Shown piece by piece: positions 50,916-63,226 of a stretch of 64,000 bases of DNA (its first letter is position 1; each line of letters starts with the position of its first letter). Both the position numbers and the translations under genes were made by a program. This DNA comes from Sanguinoderma infundibulare (taxonomy: Eukaryota; Basidiomycota; Agaricomycetes; Polyporales; Polyporaceae), in NCBI GenBank assembly GCA_032821775.1, contig JAVLRN010000007.1, forward strand, positions 248,001-312,000, read 5' to 3'. Below the pieces are notes generated by a model. The model did not search any database. It was not told where the DNA came from and worked only from the letters and a program-made list of their open reading frames with translations.

Positions 50916-53038
50916 TTACACGCGAGCGAGTAGGTTCCGGTTCACTTTGTACTTCGAGAGCAGCATGAGCAGCGACCAGAACACGATCACTGTCCCGCAG
51001 AACGCGATCATGCCCGTGTAGTCCCCGCCTTTCGCCTTCAACACCGCGCCTCCTGCCGGACTGCCGGCGAGGTCCCTGTGACGTCCATGTCAGACTAGGC
51101 CATGTAAACAACACGTTGGAACTCACGCAAAGGATACGATGCTGAGAAGTATACCGATCCTTACCCCAACCTCTTTGATGTCCGAGATCTGCGTGACGCA
51201 GGTGATGCGGAGGGAGGCGTATGCGCCTGCGAAGAAGCCGTACATGGCCGCGAAGGCGATGATGGGCACGAGGCTTTCGGCGAACATCCATAACGCGAGC
51301 ACAAGGAGGCCGTTGAGGAACGCAGCCGGGACTGCCGTGTTGAAGCGGCCGACGACGTCAGCGACCATTGCGGCAACGAAGCTGCCGACGATACTGCCGC
51401 TGCTCATCGCGGAAACGATGTAGAATGCGTTCGAGGACGGGATGCCCCTGGAGACAGCGTAGTTGGAGAGGTACGTTGATGGGATGCTTAAACCTGAAAC
51501 GAGAAGCGTATCAGTTTGGGGATTAGCCTCCCGGCGCAGACGAATGTGCTCCTGCTCACCAAAGTCGACCAGGAAGTTCCCTGTCACGAACAACACGAAC
51601 GGAAAATCCCGAAGGCTCTTCGTAAGCACTGGAAGAGGAGATACGGTACGCGTGGCTCTCCCTCTCCCGCAGGGGGTCCCGTGGCTCAGCATGAAGATGG
51701 TCCCGATGGCTAAGAGCACGAACCGAAAGAATCCAACGGCACGGAGCGTCCATCCGAATCCGATACGAGGAAACAGCTCGCGGGCCACGATGCATCAGTA
51801 ATTCACACGAGTTCTGAATGTCTGGATATCCGGGGCTTAGGGCGCCTAAGAGGCCGAAAACACAGACATCGACCTACCGTCGGCCACCTACCCTTCGCGG
51901 CGCCAGGGTTTGAGGTGCGGGAGGTATTATTGCTCTTGCGCAACCGTCCGGGAGAGCGCGACTCACGCGCGGGGACTGGAGAGCTTGTCGGTGCTTGCAC
52001 ATTGACGCACAGCGACGACTAGCATTGCCGATGATGACGCCCGTCGTGCACCAGTTTCGTCGTCGGAGGGTGTTCGCAGGGGACATCCAAGCCATTGTGG
52101 GCCTCGTCAGACATGTCGCTGCACCGTGCATTTCCGTTTCAAAATGTCTGACGGGGGGTTTTGCACCTCTGACCTCTGACTTCTGACAGGTCTGAAATGA
52201 GTCTGAAAGTATCTGAAAATGTCTGAAAATGTCTGAAACATCTGTGTCAGACCTGTCAGAACTCCTGGGAATTTCTGATGTGGGGAATGTCACGCCACCT
52301 GAAATCATCGTGTTGAGCACGGGCAGAATGAAGACATGATAGACAGTGCTCACTTAAACTTACGCTTACCATGGCGGTTCCGATAGCGGTGGCCCGGCGT
52401 TTCGTGAAATTGTGAGAGATGGAAGCGAATACCGGACCATATCTGAAACGAAGGGTACGCAGGCATGAGTTGAATTGAAAGTGAACGCATCTAGGAAGAT
52501 AAAAACGTACATCATCCCACCAGTCAATCCCATGAGCAAACCCTGGACGAGGAGGAACTGGTAAAACTTGGTGCATACGCTAATGACCATGGGGTTGAGG
52601 ACGAGCAAGGTGGACCCGGTGATGAAGAAGATGCGTGGCCCGTACACGTCGAAGACGTGACCCCAAAGAGGCGACTTCCAATCGAAGCAGTGCATTAGCG
52701 TCATGGAAAGATGGGGAACCTGAGAATTTAGAGAGACGTATACAAAAGTGTAATACCCAACCTTGTAATGAGCCAATCCAGGAGATGGTGGAGGGGGAGA
52801 GGTGACTGAGCTGATGCTGGCCGTAGTAGGTCTCGAAGACACCGAATGAAGAAAGCAGTCCTTGAGCGAACAGTATCAGGACTGCTCCAAAGACAATAAG
52901 CCAGGCCTTGAAGCCCCCGTCCGTGAAGGCGTGGTCTTCAGGCTGGTGCTCGACGTCAACGCTGGATACAGAGGACGTCGTGTCCTTCGCATACGGAGAC
53001 GCGTCAGCATTTGAATTCTTGGCGCGAGATGTGGCCAT
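50916..53038 (-). pseudogene. MCT-like MFS transporter (MFS4), disrupted
   Basis: All six exon blocks of the family are present from ATG 53038 to stop 50916, closest to MFS3 in the N-half (FAQGLL, SHLSPSTISWIGSLQ). Two lesions: the intron 1 donor aligned with GTACGT in the other copies reads ATACGT, and exon 4 is split by a 488-bp insertion (51793-52280) between the codons for VTFP and IVAREL. An in-frame GTATTA donor 15 nt upstream could bypass the first lesion but not the second. The remaining sequence, including VVGRFNTAVPAAFLNG and TQISDIKEVGVRIG, is open, so inactivation is fairly recent. Confidence 0.9.
51793..52280. mobile_element. MITE-like insertion in MFS4 (488 bp)
   Basis: The segment is absent from the other five MFS copies at the same codon. 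Its ends are imperfect inverted repeats of about 33 bp: CATCAGTAATTCACACGAGT at the left and the complement of CATCAGAAATTCCCAGGAGT at the right, both continuing with TCTGA. TG stands on both sides (51791-51792, 52281-52282), consistent with a 2-bp target duplication. There is no coding frame; near the right end the unit TCTGAAAATG recurs. Confidence 0.85.
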
Positions 53039-53129
53039 GAGCAAGTGTTGGAGGGTCGTCTGGTGCATGGGTCAGGAGTGAGGAGTACAGGAAAGCCCGA
53101 AGGACTCACGAAACGTTCTGGGTGGTTAA

Positions 53130-53570
53130 ATACCGGGCATTCTTTTTAGTTAACGCCAAGACCGTCACTTCCCTCTGCGCAACCGTAAGGACAGGATCGT
53201 CAGAATGAGAACAATGTACTTTCCAAAATAGGGACCATACGGAGACAGGTGTCGACATGAATTCCCTATTTTGTCAAGAAAGAGCAACGGCGCAGGACAT
53301 TTCTTCATGAGGCGGAGTGTTGTTGCCTGTCCTCGGCAGATGAAACGTGTGAGGTCGTGCCAAGCCTATCTTCTAATGGACGGACGGAAGCTAGTTCCAA
53401 CAGAGACGGATGCGGTTCTCGCAGCGAGAAATTTCTCCGACAATCCACAGTCAAGGTTCGTTGTTTGGTGATTGTTACGGATGCCACAGATAGCAATTTC
53501 GGGAAACCTGACGAGCAGTTGTAAGTGACCGATCCCTAACGTCGACGTTTTCAGAGTCTTCAACGCCGGC
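53130..53570 (-). repeat. Shared MFS 5'-flank repeat, copy 4
   Basis: Minus-strand copy upstream of MFS4, with the same order of landmarks. Its distal half (GTCCGTCCATTAGAAGATAG) matches the copy at 11.05 kb better than that at 28.45 kb. Its proximal part with TTAACCACCCAGAACG matches the MFS2, MFS3 and MFS5 class. Confidence 0.7.
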
Positions 53571-53799
53571 CCCCTTCACTCACATTGTGTACCAGACACT
53601 TGAGTAAGCTGGAATCGAGGGTGCTTGATGACCTTGATTGAGTAGCCAAAGGCCCGCCGTGAAGCTCCGTAGTCAAAGTTCTGGGACCCAATCGACGGCA
53701 ACGATACCCCCTATCGGGACCGCACGCGTAACTCATGGTACGCCTCGAGGATCATAGCAGCACAGATTGTCGGACTACCGGCGCACTTCCATCTCAGTA

Positions 53800-54249
53800 T
53801 GACGCTTTAAGCAAGAAGTTGTGACCCACGCAACTAATATGAGACTGTGCAAGACACCGATTGGAGTTTCGATCTCTTTGAGTTCCGAAATTTCGGCGAC
53901 ACATGGGATGAGTAAGCACACATAATCCCCGGAAAGGAAAGTGTGAAGACTGGCTAAGGTGCGGGGTCACGCAGGACAAGAACACTAGCAGCGGAAATCC
54001 GAGGAGCAATACGCACCGAAAAATTTGGTCGTCGAACCACCAAGGTTTGTGCCAGCGGTTTTGGGAATGTTCATGGTGACCGCACAGCAAATGAAGAGTG
54101 CGGTGATCTGATCGCCCACAGGAAGCAATTCTGAGCGAAGTGCTGTTGGAATATCATTGGCATACGCAACCCAACGAGGTACGCACAAGGCTGCCCAGAG
54201 TCTATATTTGCACCAGTTCGCGTCCGACCCCGTCTCTCGGATCTGCGAG
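53800..54249 (-). pseudogene. MFS relic, copy 4
   Basis: Mirror equivalent of 10191-10600: the same decayed MFS segments in the same order, with small indels, joined to the AFG2 stub at the same point. Confidence 0.6.
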
Positions 54250-54397
54250 AGACGGGCGCTGGCAACTGCATCTCCCGCGTAAACCTTTGCCTGCTTCAGG
54301 AGCTGGCTGTTTATTACAACGCGCCAAGATGCAGGGGATATTGGCTCAGTGGGTTGGAGAAGTCGACAGTAAATTTCCTGCCAGAAAATGAAGCCAT
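54250..54397 (-). pseudogene. AFG2 5' stub, copy C
   Basis: Minus-strand match to AFG2 exon 1 from ATG 54397 (FSGRKFTVDFSN). One C is missing in the CCCC run after the SN codons, which shifts the frame, and homology ends where copy A also ends. No AAA domain is present. Confidence 0.85.
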
Positions 54398-55071
54398 GTA
54401 CGAGGAAACCTGTCACGATAAGAGATCACGATTACAGCACCCGGTGTTCTGCAAAAAGAGACGGTTTCACCCACAGAATGTTGCACAACAGAGCTCATGC
54501 GTTGGGTGCTGGGTTCATTGTGGGGGTAGCCTTGACTGATTGGTGACAGTTCTTGTCGAAATCCAGTTAACTCTATTCTTGCCCGACCGACATGCGTTTT
54601 TCTGTCGACCTACAACGAGGATGAACATGTTAAAGCAACGCACCTGCACAAAGACAGCCCCAGGCTTGAGATATGATAGTACGATTGCGCGTGCACTTTC
54701 GATAGTTCCTGTCGCCTCGGGAACGTCTCTTCGCAGTCTGAGGCTTCCTACACACCTCCCAGTCAATACTATACACGGTACAGGACCTCAATACTTCTGG
54801 CCATAAAAATCAATCCACATATAGCTTCACTCGCAATGCCACGGAGGCCGTACCCGGTTGGTTGACGATGGTCGTTAGAAAAAGTTCAAGCAGAGCTGCA
54901 TTTTCAATGTTCGGGTCCAATTTGGCAACGTAGGCGCCCGTTCTCACGGTGGTGGGCCAGGCCCATTGCTTGCACCCCGTCCATGGTCTCTCCGTCATCG
55001 ACTCCTGCTTATTCTTCACCGTCTCCAATGCCTTCTTGTTCATATGCGCATACATGTTACACACCGTTAAA

Positions 55072-57303
55072 ATGCGGTGGGCTTACTGGTGGCATTCCAC
55101 GTCGCTGCTGTGTTCGCACATAGCCACGAGCAATTCAACGAGGAGCTCCAGCTTCGACCATTGCGCGATGGAAAGCTTGCCGCGCGATTCTGGCTTACAA
55201 CCTTGCTGAAAGGAGCTACTCCGATGGAGCCCGAAGTGCTGTCCAACCAAGACGAAGGTGAGCAGTCCTGCTCGCATTCCATACCCGTTCCATTTCTTAG
55301 CTGTTCAATAGCGCAGCATCACACCTTCTTCTCGCTCGTCTTCAGTCAACTTTGTGAATATGTCGTCACGGAGCTTCATCTGAACCTCAATGCCGACAGG
55401 TGGAACTACGACTCGTGGAGATATCCGGACGAGCCAGGGGTTGGAACAGGCGCGGAGCTATGGGCTTGGATGGGGGACAGTGCTCGATCTCCGTGCGTAT
55501 ATGCGTCTATTTCACCACCTACCGTTAGTGGCCCCCGAGGAAGGATCGCTTCGTACTGCGCTTGCCGGACTCTTCTGCGCGTCCTTGGGTCACCTAGACG
55601 AGCAACCCAACACCTCGTGCACTCTCACCTTTCAGTTTGAAGGTTCGCTCCCCAACTTTACAAACCCACACCGACTCTGCCACACCACTCTTCCCTCCAT
55701 CCACGTCTGCACAGAGAACCTGACGCCATTCATTCCAAGTCTCTGTCCGGCATCGCCAGCTTTCTCAACCCTCACCTCCTATGCGAGGCCGATTGGCACG
55801 GACTTGGAGACCACGGTCGTTACCGGGAGGGTGTGGGTGTCGAACAGCATCTAGTGTTCCAACCTATAGTCAACCCTGTCCGCTGCTCAAATGACAAGAG
55901 TCGAGGTGAGTGTTATGTGTCGCCTTGCAATTCAAACCTTTCCACGCTTCCGTTATGGAGGCTCTTGCTCCGATATACAACACGGTTCCCTTGTTCCGTG
56001 TCGTTCCACATCCGTGGGACAGATAGAGCCTGTGATACGGTGTTGGAAGGGACGTTGGGAGACGAGTGAATGCCTAGTGGATCTATTATTCATCGTTTCT
56101 CGTACTCTCGTGCGTGTTTCTGCCGCATTGACGGCCACATCGTTTCCCCGATGTGCTCGGAGAGCCAAGCGTCATACTGAACACTTGCTTAGATTGGTCG
56201 CTTCGCTCGACATTTGACCGCAGCATAGAGAGGCCCTGTCCCGTCGCTCGATCTAGCAAGGTCCGAGTGGAGCTGCCTCACAGGCCGTCGCCATACTCGA
56301 TCACACCAGATCCAACCGACATCGCAGACAATGTTGCAACATATGTCGTTGATGCGGGTGCGTAGACTGTGATACAGTTAATGTATCGGCAGGAGAACTG
56401 ACCGTATCGGGCATAGGCCATGACACACTTGATGTTGCTCTACGATGGCCGACCGAGGGCAGCTTTGAGTATGGTGCGTATACTGCCGTACCTGATACTA
56501 AACCCGATTTACTGATGGTGATCACAGCAAACACATCGGAAGCGCCTCCGTTCACAGATATTTCCGTCCGCCGGAACCTCAAGGGCATGAGCCAAGCCGA
56601 GGCTCAGCTCACGCTGGTCGTTACGAACAACCTCCAGGTGGAGGTCAGGACCGGCTACCTTGAGACCATGCCGTGGCATCTCCAATTCTACCTGCACACT
56701 CTCAAGGCTTCCGTCAATGGTGTTCCACGAGGTCAGTCTATTTATTGCTGACCCACACTCGCGCCAGCATCTCGACTAACTGACGTGATGTAATCGGCCG
56801 CAAACGATCTCGTGTCCATCCTGTCGTATACGCCTCCGGTCCCCCACTCCCGACCGGCGCTCCTGCAAGCCGTCCTGACGTTGCCACCTAGTAGCACGCT
56901 GTACCTCACGATGGACGTCTTGAAACTCTTCTTGCGTTACACGGAACATCAACCTGATGCACAACGAGGGTGGGATCTGCCACCGGCCGTTTTAGTTCCC
57001 TTCGCCTTTGGTGACGCCGTAGGAAGCGAGAATCACACTGTCACACACCTCGGGGCCTCTTGCTCTCGCTCGTAGTCGAGGGCCTCGACGGATATACACA
57101 CCAGTCCTACTCGCTGACCTAGCCACTCCGGATTTCAGCATGCCGTACAACGTGATCATCATGAGCTGCACCTTGATCGCGCTCATCTTCGGGAGCGTCT
57201 TCAACTTGCTCACACGCAAGTTCGTCGTCGTCAAAGTCGATCCTACGTCAGTACCCCAACGGTCTCCGAACGGGAGCACACCGGAGACATCCAGGCACGA
57301 TGA
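55072..57303 (+). pseudogene. GPI16/PIG-T pseudogene, copy C (chimeric)
   Basis: Complete in extent but broken. A short deletion removes part of the signal peptide just after the ATG at 55072, the frame is lost near 55545, the 13-nt deletion of copy A is present near 55745, and the C-terminal frame shifts near 57060 and again near 57265. From 55072 to about 55885 the bases follow copy A; from about 55890 on (CTCAAATGAC, the long intron 1, the full VLKLFLRYTEHQPDAQRGWD block) they follow copy B. It lies in the right arm opposite the near-intact gene. Confidence 0.85.
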
Positions 57304-57569
57304 CCACGATGACCTGCATGTCGCTGTGTCATCGTCGTCGGCATCCCGACAACCTACGTAGATCGCACGCAGGCCTCTCCCAATTCCATCGTGTCCCTGG
57401 CTTGCCCCACTGTCACCCAACCACCTAATCTATTATCGCCTTGACTCAACTCAACCGTGCCGCCGGACAGTTGCAACCCGTCCAGAGATTCATCATCGAT
57501 TGCGACGAAATTCATGGAGTCTGTCACATCATCATCGAAAGTGTCTAACGACTACATTTTCCTAGCAAG

Positions 57570-59207
57570 TTACACGCGCGCGAGCAGGTTGCGATTCACC
57601 TTGTACTTCGAGAGGAGGAGGAGGAGCGACCCAGCAATGATCACTATGCCACATAGTGCGATCATGCCCGTGTAGTCCCCGCTGTTCGCCTTCAACACCG
57701 CGCCGCCTGCAGGACCGGCGGCAAGGTCCCTGTGACGTCCATATCAGACTAAGTTACTCGAAGAACCCGTTGAAACTCACGCAAAGGATATGATACTGAA
57801 GAATATGCCAATCCTCGTCCCCACCTCCTTGACGTCCGAGATCTGCGAAACGCACGCGATCCGAAGGGATTGGTACGCGCCTTCGAACAAGCCGTACATG
57901 ACCGCGAAGATGATCAGGGGCACGAAGCTCTTAGCGAACATCCAGAACACGAGGACGAGGAAGCCCATGAGGAACGCAGTCGGGACTGCGGTGTTGAAGC
58001 GGCCGACGCCGTCAGCGACCACAGCACCGATGATACGGCCCACGATGCTGCCGCCGCTCAGCGCGGAAACGACGTAGTATGCGTTTGAGGACGGGATTCC
58101 CCTGGAGACTGCGTAGTTGGAAAGGTACGTGGATGGGATGTTTAAACCTCGAACGAGGATAATATCAGTTCGATGATATTCGCCTTCCGGTGCAGACGAA
58201 TGTGCGCCCGCTCACCGAAGTCGACCAGGAATGTGCCTGCCACGAACAACACGAACGGCGGGTCCCGCAGGCTCTTCGTGAGGGCGGGAAGAGGAGATAC
58301 GGTACGCGTGGCTCTTTCTCGCCCGTAGGGGCTTCTATGGCTCGTCATGGCGATGGTCCCGATGGTCAAAAGGACGAGCTGGAAGAATCCCACAGCGCGG
58401 AGCGTCCAGCCGAATCCGATGCGAGGAAACAGCTCGCGGGCCACGATGGGGAAGATCACACCGCCTTGACGCATCGCGTTGAGAACGAGCAGAACGAAGA
58501 TGTGCTGGACAGTGCTCACTTAAACCTATACTTGCCATGGGGGCTCCGATCGCGGTGGCGCGGTGTTTTGTGAAATGCTTAGAGACAGATGCGAGCATCG
58601 GACTGTACCTGAAACGAAGGGTCCGCGAGTATCAGTTGAATTGAAAGTGAACGTATGCAGGATCACGAAAACTTACATCATTCCCTGTGCCAGTCCCATG
58701 AACAGGCCCTGGACGAGGAGGAACTGGTAGAACTCGGTACAGACGCTAATGATCATGGTGCCGAGGACAAGCAAGGCGGAGCCGGCGATCAGCAAGATGC
58801 GTAGACCGTACACGTCGAAGATGCGGCCCCAAAGAATCGCCTTGAAATTGAGTGCACCCATTAGTTATATGGCAATATGGTGGACCTGAGGATTCGCGAG
58901 AGAGACGTACGGAAAAGTAAATTATCCAAGATGATAATGAGCCAATCCAGGAGATGGTGGAGGGGGAGAAGCGACTGAGCTGATGCTGGCCGTAGTAGGT
59001 CTCGAAAACACCGAATGTCACAAATAGTCCTTTAGCGAACACTATTAGAACGGCTCCGAAGACAATAAGCCAGGCCTTGAAGCCCCCGTCCGTGAAGGCG
59101 TGGTCTTCGGACTGGTGCTCGACGTTAACGCTGGATACAGAGGACGTCGTGTCCTTCCCATACGGAGACACGTCAGTCTTTGAATTCTTGTCGCAAGATG
59201 CGGCCAT
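57570..59207 (-). CDS. MCT-like MFS transporter (MFS5), intact
   Basis: Exons 59207-58911, 58840-58677, 58608-58520, 58464-58216, 58147-57781 and 57729-57570 join in phase to 441 residues. All introns begin GT and end AG; the acceptor before exon 3 is TTTCAG/GTACAG, the site lost in the mirror gene MFS2. Features: SPYGKDTTSS start, DGGFKAWLIVFGAVLIVFAKG (TM1), SPSTISWIGSLSSW, GVIFPIVARELFPRIGFGWTLRAVGFF, GVGRFNTAVPTAFLMGF and CVSQISDVKEVGTRIGIFF. It is the functional candidate of the MFS2/MFS5 pair; the substrate is unknown. The 5' flank repeat and a TTTAACCACC motif lie just upstream. Confidence 0.9.
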
Positions 59208-59279
59208 GAGCGAGTGTTGGAGGGTCATCTGGTGCGTGGGTCAGGAGTGAGGAGTACAGGGGAAGCCCGAAGGACTCAC

Positions 59280-59740
59280 GAAACGTTCTGGGTGGTTAAA
59301 TACCGGGCATTCTCTTTAGTTAACGCCAAGACCGTCACTTCCCTCTGCGCAACCGTAAGGATGGGATCGTCCTAATGAGAACAATTGCCTCCCTGGGGTC
59401 CGCCTTTGAGCAGACGCAGTGTCGACGTCCATTCCCTATTTTGTCAAGAAACATCGACGGCACAGGAAATCTCTTCATGAGGCGGCGTATTAATGCCTGT
59501 CTTTAGCAGATGAAATGTGTAAGGTGGTGCTAAGCCTATCTGCTAAGGGAAAGAGGGAAGCTAGTTTCAACCGAGTCCGCGGATGCGGTTCCCGCAGCGA
59601 GACTTTTCTCCGACAATATAGTCAAGGTTCGTCGCTTGGTGATTGTTACGGATACCCAAGACAGGAATTGCGGAGAACCTGACAGGCCCGGGAAGTGATG
59701 GCTCTTCCAAATCAAGCTACGGACGATACAGAATACTGGG
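59280..59740 (-). repeat. Shared MFS 5'-flank repeat, copy 5 (putative promoter)
   Basis: Minus-strand mirror of 15700-16130, nearly the same base by base, upstream of MFS5. Confidence 0.7.
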
Positions 59741-59836
59741 GACCCCACGCGTAACTCATGGTACGCCTCGAGGATCCTAGCAGACTACTGGGCAAGCTGC
59801 CGCACGTTCACCTCAGTAGGACGCTTTAGGCAAGAC

Positions 59837-60052
59837 GTTGTTACTTATCCAACCAATATGAGACTGTGCAAGACGCCGATTGGGGTTCCGATCTTGTTGA
59901 GGTCCGAAATTTGGGCGACGCACGGGGTGACAGTCTTCACGGGTTAATATCTGGGGACCTCGTCACCGTGGGCGAGGAGGCTTCATGAAGGTCCGGAATG
60001 CACCAGCAAGAGAGAGCGACCCACGCATAGCACGAGATGTTGAAGCCTCCGG
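59837..60052 (-). pseudogene. MFS relic, copy 5
   Basis: Mirror of 15360-15575, with the decayed AQISDLNKIGTPIGVLHS block near 59860-59930. Not open beyond that. Confidence 0.55.
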
Positions 60053-60262
60053 TAGTCACCGGGAGTGAGCAGCTCTTGTTACTTCCGCTTCCACATAACA
60101 AAACTATCTACAAAGAAGTCGTGGCCACGTGTCTAGCATCAACCAATCAAATAGACATAAACGCAGCGATTTGGTATGTGCAAACCGATAGGGTGACGAT
60201 ACACAATAAACGGGATCAATGATGTCGTGAGTGGACAACGCAAACGCAAAGGAGCAAAGGGA

Positions 60263-61052
60263 TCACGAAACGGTCTCGACTCGTCCACCCTTCGCTGACG
60301 CGCGGGAAATCACCGTCTTCTTGTTTTTCCCTGGTGTAACGTGAGCAACATCGTTATGTCAAAAGGATCTGGACCGGAGGAGCTCACCGTCAGCTTTGGG
60401 AGCCACCCGGCGGTACGTCCAAAGCGAGTAGTCGAGATACCACATCGGTGGCTCGCCGGGCGCAATGAGGGCTTGAAGCTTCTCTACGTGATCCTTCCTC
60501 AGTACTCGCTGGTAGTTCGACCCGACGGTCAAGCCGTATAAGCCCTGCTTCTGGCTGTCCCAGAGCTGTCGAACCTTCAAGAGCTTTTGGGCCTTTGGGT
60601 TGACTCCAAGGTACTCCCTGATCGCAACGACGAAGGCGTAGCTCGTGATAGTCTCTGCGATATTCGGCACTTCGTGTGCCCAGTCCTCGTCAGTATAGCT
60701 GTCCTCGTGTTCGTCGCCTAATCCCAAGCCTAGGGTTGCAGGGGCTCGACGGTACTTGACGACATGAGGGAAGTGGTTGAGGGCAACTTCCAACAGCCAA
60801 TCGTGGCCGACTCTCCAGCCGTACCACAGCTTCGGGGGCTGGATAGTGGATGATTTCGACGGAAGGAGGTACTCGAGTAGGCCAGGGCCCTCGAGTGGCT
60901 GTTGTGCAAACATGCGGCGTTTATTCTATGGCGCGCAGATAAGCAGAGGTGATGGAGAGCCAGAAGTTTGTACGTACTTCACCACTAAACTTCGAACCAG
61001 GTGGTAGAGCGAACAGGGCTAGCACAACCTCGTTGCTAGGTTGTTGTTCCAT
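60263..61052 (-). CDS. Unknown protein, gene X' (226 aa)
   Basis: Mirror copy of the gene at 14366-15149: exons 61052-60978, 60925-60388 and 60330-60263 in phase, 226 residues. It has two extra residues in the N-terminal exon (EVVLALFALPP against ELPLFALPP). Other differences are scattered substitutions (for example KLLKVRQLW for KIFKVQELW). That both copies stay open over three exons, while neighbours have decayed, suggests selection or very recent duplication. No family recognised. Confidence 0.75.
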
Positions 61053-61583
61053 GACGAGAATGAGTAGTGGTGGAGGCGGACGAGAGAAGTGGGATGGCAA
61101 GAGATGGGTGGGTGCAAGCCGTTCGTTGTTCGAGTTCAACTATAAACGTGGACATATTACGTCAGCACGACGGATTTTGATGCCCATAATGTGAACCACA
61201 TTTGAGCTTCGTCCGAAAGTTCTGTATATGTTTGTATTGCATAGGATTCAAATGATCGTGTTAACTAGGATGATTCCGACAACGTAGTGCACCTAGCTAG
61301 GCCTTATCTATGGTTAGTCAATATCGCACGACGACGCATACATTTCCATCTTCAATATCTTAACAGCAATTAGAGCGAGGAGCTCCGACACAAGCTTCGC
61401 TCAAAAGCCCTTTCTACGGATCGCTGCTCACTTGCCGACCAGCCATGATGGAATACGTATTTGACTCGTTGACCTATTGTGCCATGAACGTCGTGTGCAT
61501 TCTCCGAAACAGCTGAGTTATGTGAGATATGAAGCGTATTCTCATGATACATGACTATCCGACTATACCCTGGCCGTAGCTAG

Positions 61584-63226
61584 TTACACACGCGTGAGCA
61601 GATTATGGTTGATTTTGTACTTCGCGAAGAGAATGAGCAGCGACCCGGCAATGGTCACTGTACCACATACTAGGACGATCATGCCCGTGTACCTGCCGTC
61701 GTCCGCCTTCAACACCGCGCCTCCTGCAGGACCGGCGGCCAGCGCCCTGTGACGTCCATATCAGACTAAGGTACTCGAAGAACCCGTTGAAACTCACGCA
61801 AAGGATATGATACTGAAGAATATGCCAATCCTCGTCCCCACCTCCTTGACGTCCGAGATCTGCGAAACGCATGCGATTCGAAGGGATGCGTACGCGCCAA
61901 AGAAGAAGCCGTACATGACCGCGAAGATGATCAGAGGCACGAAGCTCTTAGCGAACATCCAGACCACGAGCACGAGGAAGCCCATGAGGAATGCAGCCGG
62001 GACTGCGGTGTTGAAGCGGCCGACGGCGTCAGCGACCACAGCACCGATGATACGGCCCACGATGCTGCCGCCGCTCAGCGCGGAAACGACGTAGTATGCG
62101 TTTGAGGACGGGGTTCCCCTGGAGACTGTGTAGTTGGAAAGGTACGTGGGTGGGATGTTTAACCCTGAAATGAGGAACGTATCAGTGCCGCGACTAGTCT
62201 TCCGGTGAAGACGAATGTGCGCCCCCTCACCAAAGTTGATCAAGAAACCGCTTGTCACGAGCAACACGAACGGCGCATCGCGCAAGCTCTTCATGGGGGA
62301 TGGAAGAGGGGACGCGGCATGCGTCGCTCTCCATCGCTGGCTGGGAGTTCTGTGACTCGTCATAGCAACGGTCCCGATGGTGAGGAGCACGAGCTGGAAG
62401 AATCCTACAGCGCGGAGGGTCCACGCGAATCCGATGCGAGCAAACAGCGAGCGAGCGGCGATGGGCAAGACCATGGCGCCTTGAAGTACCGCGTTACAAA
62501 CAGGGCAGATCGAACATGTAACGGAGAGTGCGCACCTAAATTTTCCCCCGTAATTGCGACTCCGATAGCGGTGGCTCGGCGTTTTGTGAAATGCGTAGAG
62601 ACAGAGGCGAGCACCGGACCGTGTCTGAGGGGAAGAGCGCGCGAGTGTGGATTGAATTGACTACGAGCGCGTTGAGGATGATAAAGACTTGCAGGATTCC
62701 AAAGGCCAATCCCATGAGCCGGCCATGGACGAGGACGAACTGGTAGAGCTCCGTGCATACACTAATGATAATGGTGCTGAGGACAAGCAAGGCGGAGCCG
62801 GCGATCAGCAAGATGCGTAGACCGCACAGGTCGAAGATGCGGCCCCAAAGAGACCCCTTCAAATTGAGTGCACGCATTAGTTATATGGCAAGATGGTGGA
62901 CCTGAGGATTCGCGAGAGAGACGTACGAAGAAGCACAATATCCAAGATGATAATGACCCAATCTAGGAGATGGTGGAGGGGGAGACGCGGCTGAGCTGAT
63001 GCTGGGTATAGTAGGTCTCGAAGACACCGAATGATGTAAATAGCTTTCCGTGAACAAACAGTATGAAGACTGCTCCAAAGACAGTAAGCCAGGCCTTGAA
63101 GCCACCGTCCGTGCAGGAGTGGTCTTCGGGCTGGTGCTCGACGTCGACATTCGATACGGAGATCGTCATCTCCTTCGCATCCGAAGGGCATCCCGCCGCC
63201 GAATTCTTGCCACAATATGCCGCCAT
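61584..63226 (-). pseudogene. MCT-like MFS transporter (MFS6), nonsense mutation
   Basis: Mirror partner of MFS1. From ATG 63226 the frame is open through DGGFKAWLTVFGAVFILF and SPSTIS, where TGG of the family has become TAG (about 62965), ending the protein after 87 residues. Downstream exons are all still present and open to the stop at 61584, with two in-frame 3-nt insertions relative to MFS1 (after the HG codons in exon 1, and LVCG in the last exon). The intron 2 donor is GC instead of GT (CT/GCAAGT), which fungi tolerate. Recent pseudogene, unless the stop is an assembly error. Confidence 0.85.

Noticed and set aside
52900..53068. An MFS4 start at 53068, ten codons upstream
   Set aside because: All sister copies start at the MAAS/MATS methionine (53038 here); the upstream ATG is not shared by the copies with open frames.
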